Shown in pieces: positions 55,231 through 64,000 of a stretch of 64,000 nucleotides of DNA. Under the pieces are notes generated by a model. The model had not been told where the DNA came from, searched no databases, and saw nothing but the letters and a program-made list of their open reading frames with translations. Source of the DNA: Portunus trituberculatus (lineage: Eukaryota > Arthropoda > Malacostraca > Decapoda > Portunidae); the NCBI RefSeq assembly GCF_017591435.1, contig NC_059299.1, positions 5,949,980 through 6,013,979 on the forward strand. The letters are read 5' to 3'. Made by a program: the position numbers and the translations under genes. Each line of letters begins with the position of its first letter. Position 1 is the stretch's first letter.

Positions 55231-55861
55231 CATAGTACCGAAAATAACAATGATAAAAGATTTTTCATTTCTTATATAACTTTCACATTTTTATATTTTC
55301 CTGCAACAAATAAAAGGAAGAATATTATAACCCAAAGAGGCAAATAGCAAGAAGAATCTGATTATATTGTAAGAAGCACCAAGTTGAAATAAAAACACAT
55401 TCAAACACAGGGTTGACAAGAAACACGAGCGAGAATAATAAAGTTGCTCTTACTAAACCTAACTTTCTGAAAAGCTCAAGATATTGTAATCCAACGCGTC
55501 GCTCGTGATATTTATCCATAATACAGATTGATATTCTGCTGCCTTCTTCCTCGACTCACCTAGAATTGAGGAGTGAATTCGCAGAACAACTGATTGAAAC
55601 GAAAAATGTTGAGTGTAGTTTTGAATGCCATGTAACATATCAAGTTCATCAAAAAATTACAACGCGCTCGCTGTATGAGACAGGATACACACACACACAT
55701 AGGCACATAGACACACAGACACACGCACATGCATAATAGATACATGGTGTGCACAAACATTCACAGTATCCTGCATTACTGAGGACAGAGTTTGGAAAAA
55801 TGTATATTACGTGGAATTTCGGTATTGCGTGTATATTCTGTTTCTTATTTGTTGATTTCTC

Positions 55862-55866
<5 letters not shown>
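55231..55866. other. Unique AT-rich sequence
   Basis: A short CA run lies at 55687-55700. No gene recognised. Confidence 0.5.

Positions 55867-55932
<66 letters not shown>
55867..55932 (+). repeat. (CT)33 microsatellite
   Basis: Uninterrupted CT array. Confidence 0.95.
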
Positions 55933-55936
<4 letters not shown>

Positions 55937-55958
55937 AACAATATCTTCAATGTGTTTC

Positions 55959-55959
<1 letters not shown>

Positions 55960-55990
<31 letters not shown>

Positions 55991-55995
55991 ATGAC

Positions 55996-56053
<58 letters not shown>

Positions 56054-56063
56054 ATGACAGTAA

Positions 56064-56096
<33 letters not shown>

Positions 56097-56140
56097 CAGT
56101 AGTAGTAGTAGTAGTATCAGTAGTAGTAGGAGTAGTAATA
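55960..56140 (+). repeat. (GTA)n with periodic TGACAG interruptions
   Basis: GTA array of about 180 bases interrupted by AATGACAGTA at about 55990 and 56052, and by single changes. Confidence 0.95.
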
Positions 56141-56487
56141 TTGTTTTCTTTGCTTTAATATTCACTGAAGCAGTTTAATATTTTTTTTTTTTCACACACG
56201 TATTTTTTTTCCTTTCTCACTGTTAGTTAATCGCAATATTCAGAATGTCAGTGAGGTAGATGTTCACTCCGTTTTCTGTGCCTCGAGGGATTCTCCGATA
56301 TAGTTTTATTTTTATCGAACAATTTGGGAAGCTGAGTAGAGTGGCCCCGGAAGGGTAACTTTAGAAAATGGTCTGCACTGTCATGAAGAGAGATATAACA
56401 CTTCAAAGCAATAGCGTTCGTGTTCCCATACCAGTGACACCTTTGTATTTCGGTGTATAAATCAGGGTTGAGAGCTGGATACCTTAC

Positions 56488-56489
<2 letters not shown>
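56141..56489. other. Unique sequence
   Basis: No gene or repeat recognised. Confidence 0.5.
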
Positions 56490-56570
<81 letters not shown>

Positions 56571-56584
56571 CACACACACACATA
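56490..56584 (+). repeat. (CA)n microsatellite
   Basis: About 39 CA units then a short interrupted extension. Confidence 0.95.
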
Positions 56585-56666
56585 CACGGGCAGGTGCTAA
56601 GGTTTATGCACATTTCTCTCAGGGGTCACTTTTATTTGATATATATACCTTTGCATCTAGAAAGAG

Positions 56667-56811
56667 GAGGAGGAGGAGGAGGAGGAGGAGGAGGAGGAGG
56701 AGGAGGAGGAGGAGGAGGAGGAGGAGGAGGAGGAGGAGGAAAAAGGTATGTGGGTTTAAGTGAAATAAAAAGAAATAGAAAGGAAGTAATAATATCTATC
56801 TACCTGTGTGA

Positions 56812-56858
<47 letters not shown>

Positions 56859-56876
56859 ATTGAAATTACTGTTACA

Positions 56877-56934
<58 letters not shown>
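56667..56934 (+). repeat. (GGA)24, (CTA)15 and (GA)n arrays
   Basis: GGA at 56667-56740, CTA at 56814-56858 and GA at 56882-56934, each separated by 20-75 unique bases. Confidence 0.95.
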
Positions 56935-56935
<1 letters not shown>

Positions 56936-57757
56936 ATACACACACATCTCAGAACACAAAGCTTAAGGTAAATGAAGTTAGCTCAATGCGAAATTAGAGA
57001 GGCAAGGACGAAAAGGGCTTTAGAAGAGAAAAATAGAAGAAAAGAAGTCTTTCACAAAACAGACTGGAGGAGAAAAGAAATTACATCTTGTTTGTGAAGC
57101 TTCAACATACCTTTTCTTTCTCCTTTCTCCCTTTTTTTCATCCTTCTCATTCTTGCTCCCTCCTATTCCTTTCTCTTCTCCCTTTCCTTCTATAATTGCG
57201 ACCTTTTCTTGTGCCTTCGAATTCATTTTGGTCTTTTTATTATTCCTACTCGTCACTCGCTTTTGTTTGTGTTATTATTCATCTCATTTTTTCTTCTCAT
57301 TCTCCTCCTCATTGTATTCCTTCACATCTTCCTCCTCCTCTTCATGTTCCTTCTCTTCCTCTTCTACTGTCGTAACTCCAGCAAATTCAACTCTTCCTCC
57401 CCTTCTTCCTGTTGGACGCTAATTACTCGCAGAAGGTGGCGGCGGGGGAAGTGGCTTTAATCAGACACACACAAAGCGGGGCAGGATGAGAGAACGGAGG
57501 ATGAAAAGACAGGAATGTGATCGAATCCTGCGCTCCTCTGCGATGGATGGAAGGAAAGATGAGCTGAGGGATGCAGGGTTTGTGGGACGCTGAGATTAGG
57601 GAACTGAATGAGGATTTTTTTTTATATATGTTAGAGAGGAGAAAGGATAAGGGGGGAAAGACATGAGCTCTTCTTATTTTGCTTTGTTTTAATTTGTTTT
57701 GTGGTTGTAGTTGTGAAGAAAATGTTTGATTATTTATATGTTATTGTCATCATCACA
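56935..57757. other. Unique sequence, no gene recognised
   Basis: Pyrimidine-rich 57110-57420. No motif or splice pattern supports a gene. Confidence 0.5.
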
Positions 57758-57895
57758 GTCAAGACATTTATCCTTTTTTTTTCTTTTTGGCTAACAGTCT
57801 CGGACCTGTAAGGGAACTGGCAGCTAAATGGACCTTTTTTTCATTTTAATGTTGCCCTTGACCGTTTTCCCTTCTTACATTAAAAATTCCTTGCC
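57758..57895 (+). repeat. Single copy of the 2860-3415 repeat family
   Basis: CAAGACATTTATCC, GGCTAACAGTCTCGGACCTG, GGGAACTGGCAGCTAAATGG and ACCGTTTTCCC occur in family order. Confidence 0.7.
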
Positions 57896-59272
57896 ACCAT
57901 TTTTTTTTTTTCATCCTGCATTTTTCCATCAAACTTTTGTGGTTTGAATTTTTACCGATATTTATTTTCCCTTTGCATAATCATGAAGTTTTTTGGTAGT
58001 TAAGCTGTTTGTTTGCCGAATTGTTTATGTTCCTGGTGAATTTAGGGCGTGGTAGCCAATTTTGCTTTTACACGGAAAAATGTTAAATACTTTTAACTCT
58101 GGAAATATTTTATAATGTATTTAGTGTTTGACATCAGTAATAGCTGTAAGCGGATCGAATACCATTGTGTGAATCCATTAAATTGAAGAGCAGGTATTGG
58201 ATATCCTTTTCATGACGGAAAGAGTAAATACCAAATCGAAGGGAAAAAGAAGTTTCATTTCAAAGAGCTGTATTTCAGAACTGAGTGTCTATACAAAGAA
58301 CAACAAAACAAATACATGTGTACATCAAGTGACGCTGTTTGTTTTTGAAATCTAAATTAAAGAAAAATAATAGTAAAGCCTTCCAAATCGGGTAACATTC
58401 TGCATTTCTGTGTAAGAGATGAGTTCTGTTAACTGTTAAAGTTTTCCATGTAAACCAAAGACAGATTTGTTCTGAAATTTTGTTGATAAACTTGACTCAA
58501 CTTTTTTAGATTTCCTGCAATAATTGTTTGATATACATAATCAGTTCACCTTTCCTATGATATTTCTGTTCTGTCACCAAATGTAACACGCTACCCGACC
58601 TAAAGTTTCCACCAGTGACATCAACACACATATACACCATCCTTTTATGAGAGGAAATAAAAGAATAGCAACACGTGTCTCCACCGCATCGAGGCGCCAC
58701 AGCTAACCATCGCTGGAAAAATATGCCTAATTAGATGAAGCTTTTGCGAAGATACAGATAATGATCACCCTCGACAGACTTCCTATTACGCTACCAAAGG
58801 CGAGGCTAATGAGACCAAAATTTTATGTATTTATTTCTTTTTCGTAGATGTGTATAGGTGAGGAGTCAGTCAGAGTCAATAGAGAAGAAGTAATTATAAT
58901 ACAATGGATACAGCAAGGTGATACGATGCGAGATGGAACATTTGTATGAAGTGTATGTATTTATTCCGTATAGCTAACTAATAGGACATTTTTGTAAGGT
59001 GCGTAAAAAGGCATGAGTGCTGGCCTTCTTTCCTCTCAGTCCCTTTCATTTCGCTCTTTTTCCATTTCCTTTGATACTTTCCTCCTCTTGTTCTGTTTTT
59101 ACCTACGTATATATCTCATGTTTTATTTTAATTTTTCCCTCCTTATCCTACTCCTGCTTCTATACGCGTCTTCCTCCTTCCTTAGCTCCAAAAAAAACAT
59201 CTAGTAAAGTATTCAATAACCAATTTCACTTTGGTATTGTTTGCCACGCTTGTTCATGCACCTCCCCGCCAG
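57896..59272. other. Unique AT-rich sequence upstream of a coding exon
   Basis: No repeat and no gene seen. A C/T tract ending CTTAG at 59185 is a good acceptor-like signal, but the frame after it meets stops before reaching the coding exon. Confidence 0.5.
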
Positions 59273-59282
59273 TTGTGCCCAG

Positions 59283-59801
59283 AAGCGAGACCACAAACAC
59301 TGCTCCAAATGTTGCCCTGCCGCCACCCTCTGCTCCCCAAAGCGGCCCAGCAAGCCTAGGAGCAAGTACAACCCCCGCACGGAGTACCAGGACGCCTATA
59401 AAGCTTACTCCCCGGACACCATCAGGAGGATTTACTTAGAGAACAGAAAGGCGATGAGGAAGAACCAGAAGCGGAACATTGAAGGCACGAAAGAGACCCC
59501 GAGAGATTTAGTACCTATCGCGCCAAAACACCGCGTTGAGAAGCCCAGGTCACTTCCTACGCACGCACTCCCACTGAAGAGACACCATGAGCATAAAGTA
59601 CCGTCCCCAGAGCCTCAGAAACCCTCTCCAGTGTCCAGCCCGTCTTTCTGTGTGCCCAGGTGTTCCTCTGCGCCCTGCCGTCACCCAAGGACCATATCGG
59701 AGTCTAATATCTTGTTGCCGCGCTTCCATTGGTGCTCGAACCTCGCCTGCCACCCCGCCACCCCCCGAGCTGTGCCCACGCGAAAGACTTGGCTCACCTG
59801 A
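59283..59801 (+). CDS. Terminal coding exon, basic proline-rich protein, unknown
   Basis: Open for 172 codons to TGA at 59799-59801, GC-rich against AT-rich flanks and free of simple repeats, which sets it apart from other frames here. The start is uncertain: the frame is open from 59220, its first ATG (59256) has a poor context, and an acceptor-like CCCAG ends at 59282, so I treat it as a last exon. Residues 1-18 are Cys-rich (HCSKCCP); 27-45 read SKYNPRTEYQDAYKAYSP, faintly like the Ser/Thr-Glu-Tyr repeats of microtubule-binding MDM1/SAXO proteins; 46-70 are strongly basic and probably helical; 75-172 are Pro/Ser-rich with spaced Cys and His. No signal peptide or membrane segment. I cannot name it; the MDM1-like hint is weak. 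Confidence 0.55.
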   Translation, partial: KRDHKHCSKCCPAATLCSPKRPSKPRSKYNPRTEYQDAYKAYSPDTIRRIYLENRKAMRKNQKRNIEGTKETPRDLVPIAPKHRVEKPRSLPTHALPLKRHHEHKVPSPEPQKPSPVSSPSFCVPRCSSAPCRHPRTISESNILLPRFHWCSNLACHPATPRAVPTRKTWLT

Positions 59802-61062
59802 TTTGTTGTGGTGAGCGTGTTTGGTGTTGGAAATCAATCGTTCGTATGACAAGATCGTCGACGAAAAGTTTTATGCTATTCTACTTTTAACACATTTTTG
59901 CTGGTTGTGAATGAATCTGTTGCGTGTTTGTCGCTTTCTTTATTTCTTATTCTACAAGTGAGGTAGTAATGGTGTTGAAAACCTCTTACCAGCAAGTCCT
60001 ACTAGAAACATTTCCGCTTTTATAGGTCTTTTGCACATTTAGCCTTCTGTAAAAATGGCCATTGCGTATGTGTTTTTTTTTTTTTTTTTTTTGGCATTTC
60101 GCGTAGCAAGACTTTGGAGAATAGATCGTAATATTAAAAACAATAGAATCACTGTCACACTTTTCTTCATCTTTGCCTTATATAAAATTTGCTATTACAT
60201 GTTTTTTGTACAATTCAGGTGCAGAGATTGTAGGAAATCATTCGTGCCAGGAAGATATGAAGTACAGCATTAACCTGTTATACTTTTTTCACATACTTTG
60301 CTCCATGTGAATTCGGCTTTGGTATGTTGGTGTCATTTTTCGAAGGACTGCATTGAAAATTTCGTACTACAGAATATAATCGAAAACAATACACTCGTAC
60401 ATTTTTTTTTCATTATTTCATGTATAAGATAGCTACCACATCTTTCCTTTCGTTAAATATCACGTATTTTCATCACTCCATCCTCTTTCCTTCAGATCAG
60501 CAAGAAATAAACACCATGATACATTTCTTTTACTCTTCTTGTATAAAAAAAAACTGCAAATTACTTTCCTTCCTACACAAATATCAAGTTACTCTGTAAG
60601 TCACTGTTTCTTTCTTCACACCACCGAGACACGAGCAAGAAACACCATCATGTATATATTTCCTCCGCATTTCGTCCTGTATAGAAATAACCACTCCTCC
60701 TTCATAGTCTAATATCACGTCGCCTCCTCGGTCACTTTGCCTCCCTTCATACCAACAAAATATAAACAAAAACGCCTTCATATGTCTCCTCCACTTTTCG
60801 TCCTGTATGAAAATAACCGACGTGCGTTACTCTCCTTCATAGCAAAATGCCACGTTTCTTCCCTCCATCGCTCTTCCTGTATCTCTCTCTCTCTCTGCCT
60901 TTCCCTTCCTTCTCTCCCAAGGCTCCTCGAAACCCATCATCCTTAAGAGGCTACCTCCCTATCCCTGTTTCTCAGAAGGATTCAGGATGCACAGGAATTC
61001 TTGCATGTTGTATATTTTACGTATCTTCCCCTGACACTTTTCTTTACGGGCCGACAACATTC

Positions 61063-61065
<3 letters not shown>
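59802..61065. other. AT-rich sequence, possible 3' UTR then unique DNA
   Basis: No coding. AATAAA at about 60505 is a possible polyadenylation signal about 700 bases after the stop. A T-run is at 60069-60091. Confidence 0.35.

Positions 61066-61130
<65 letters not shown>
61066..61130 (+). repeat. (CT)32 microsatellite
   Basis: Uninterrupted CT array. Confidence 0.95.
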
Positions 61131-61134
<4 letters not shown>

Positions 61135-61194
61135 TCGTTAATTTTTTTTCATTCTTTGGTAGATTTTTTGGAATTCATCGCATTTTCTCCTTTT

Positions 61195-62538
<1,344 letters not shown>

Positions 62539-62539
62539 T

Positions 62540-62581
62540 GGTGGTGGTGGTGGTGGTAGTGGTGGAGGTGGTGGTGGTGAT
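62540..62581 (+). repeat. (GGT)n imperfect
   Basis: GGTGGT repeats with TAG and GGA interruptions, leading into the GGTTA-rich tract. Confidence 0.85.
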
Positions 62582-62716
62582 TAGGTTAGATAATGCTAAG
62601 TTCGGTTAAGTGAGGTTTGATTAAGTTAGGTTAGGGCAGAGTGGGTTAAGTTACTATAGGGTAAGTTAGGATATGGTAAGGTAGGGTAGGTTAGAGTAGG
62701 GTAGGGTAGGTTAGGC
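62582..62716 (+). repeat. Degenerate GGTTA/TTAGG-like tract
   Basis: About 135 bases of words such as TTAGGTTAG, GGTTAAG, AGGGTAGG and GTTAGGTTAGG. Arthropod telomeres are usually TTAGG repeats, so it may be a decayed interstitial telomeric array. Alternatively it is ordinary G/T-rich decay. Confidence 0.5.
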
Positions 62717-62858
62717 CTGTGACGGCAATTTATTCAAGCCAAAGATACAGCAGACCAGGAGCTCCTTTTCCAGCCGGTCTAATCATACTTCCAGAGGCTA
62801 TCTTGCCGCTACACATGAAAGGAAGGAAGAATTTTACCCTCACGTCTCATCCTCCAAG

Positions 62859-62861
<3 letters not shown>

Positions 62862-62914
<53 letters not shown>
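62862..62914 (+). repeat. (CA)26 microsatellite
   Basis: Uninterrupted CA array. The flanks 62717-62861 and 62915-63430 are unique with no gene seen. Confidence 0.95.
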
Positions 62915-62920
<6 letters not shown>

Positions 62921-63432
62921 AGTACCGGGAATGAGGCGGGCCGTGGGATGGGCCGGCGTAATCAGCGAGGTATGCAATAATTAAACAGGTGAACGAGGCG
63001 TCACAGCCCAGGTATTAGCAGACACACACGCACCGCTCGCTGAAAATCCACCAACAACCAAATAGATTAAAAAAAAAAAATGTATGTAGTAAATAAAAGA
63101 AAAAAAAGACCCCGAGAAATTCGTCAGTGACCAGCTTTCAGGATTAATTAAATTGGAGGATCTGGCGCCGTCATATGAATTTCCTTTTTAATTTTTATTA
63201 ATTTAATGTTTCGCTAAATTCCCGGGCAGGAGATAAATATTTAGATCCAATACACTTTGATTATAATTGAAATGATCGCTTATGGAATTTCTCTGTCCCT
63301 TTACGCGCACATTTTTCCCCTCTCCCTCTTTATTTTCTGCTTTCCGTTTTGTTTGTTTTTTTTTTTTTTTACTTCCTGTCTGGTCTGCTGTGAAAACTTT
63401 TAATAGATATGAGCTTCCTTTCGTTTTGTGTT

Positions 63433-63499
63433 CATCATCATCATCATCATCGTCGTCATTACTGTTGTCATTATTACCATCACTATCAAAACTCACGTG

Positions 63500-63548
<49 letters not shown>

Positions 63549-63786
63549 TCACTACTACTACTACTACTTCTTCTTCTTCTTATTTCTTCTTCTTCTTCTT
63601 CTTCTTCTTCTTCTTCTTCTTCTTCTTCTTCTTCTTCTTCTTCTTCTTCTTCTTCTTCTTCTTCTTCTTCTTCTTCTTCTTCTTCTTCTTCTTCTTCTTC
63701 TTCTTCTTCTTCTTCTTCTTCTTCTTCTTCTTCTTCTTCTTCTTCTTCTTCTTCTTCTTCTTCTTCTTCTTCTTCTTCTTCTTCTT

Positions 63787-63850
<64 letters not shown>

Positions 63851-64000
63851 CACCACCACCACCACCACCACCACCACCACCACACCAACAACAACAGAAT
63901 ACATTACACCTACCACTACCACTACCACCAATACTACTACTACTGATACCAATTCCTCCACTACTTCTACCACCACCACCACCACCACCACCAGCAACTC
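63433..64000 (+). repeat. Compound ATC-CTA-CTT-CTA-CCA array
   Basis: ATC repeats (63433-63460), CTA (about 63500-63566), CTT (63567-63788, one TATT interruption at 63581), CTA again (63788-63840), CCA (63841-63881), then CAA/CTA/CCA mixtures to the window end. The array runs off the window. Confidence 0.95.

Overview
This window looks like nuclear DNA of an arthropod, most probably a decapod crustacean such as a crab. That is inference. It rests on the extreme density of long simple repeats (CT/GA, GT/AC, CCT/GGA, CTA/GTA and CTT/GAA arrays up to about 350 bases), decayed LINE tails, a tRNA-derived SINE, short elements with TTAA ends, a degenerate TTAGG/GGTTA-like tract, and almost no coding sequence. 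There are no bacterial-type operons, ribosomal RNA genes, CRISPR arrays or complete genes. Most long open frames are translations of microsatellites (Ser-Leu, Arg-Glu, Val-Cys, Thr-His, poly-Pro, poly-Glu) and are not genes.

Only two places look like host exons. One is a 55-base internal exon candidate at 17288-17342, with a polypyrimidine tract and AG before it and GTGAGT after it. The other is a GC-rich terminal exon near 59283-59801, encoding about 172 residues of a basic, proline-rich protein that I do not recognise. The rest reads as intergenic or long-intron DNA.

The interpretable content is mobile DNA. Five 5'-truncated LINE remnants are present (5277-6005, 21832-22300, 28504-29012, 46585-47506 on the minus strand, 54759-55121). 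All five begin at a microsatellite, and three also end at one. At least eight copies of a roughly 200-base element start with CCCCTTCAGTAC, end with its inverse, and sit between TTAA-like tetranucleotides, as a piggyBac-type MITE would. A tRNA-derived SINE occurs three times. One copy (24396-24606) lies inside a MITE copy whose two halves flank it, and another (38285-38511) sits between two MITE copies.

A further layer is tandem duplication of ordinary, non-simple sequence with periods of roughly 117-178 bases, seen at 1639, 2207, 2923, 18460, 23521, 30715, 34818, 43978 and 48434, plus shorter minisatellites (74 bases at 39076, 66-72 bases at 40130, 19 bases at 41834). On the kilobase scale the + strand alternates between purine-rich domains (3660-4920, 7150-7990, 26220-27250, 29820-31790, 32700-34560, 35340-36950) and pyrimidine-rich domains (770-1215, 40980-42680, 43080-44400, 44890-46260, 53180-53990, 61720-62320). 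Array boundaries were read by eye and may be off by a few bases.
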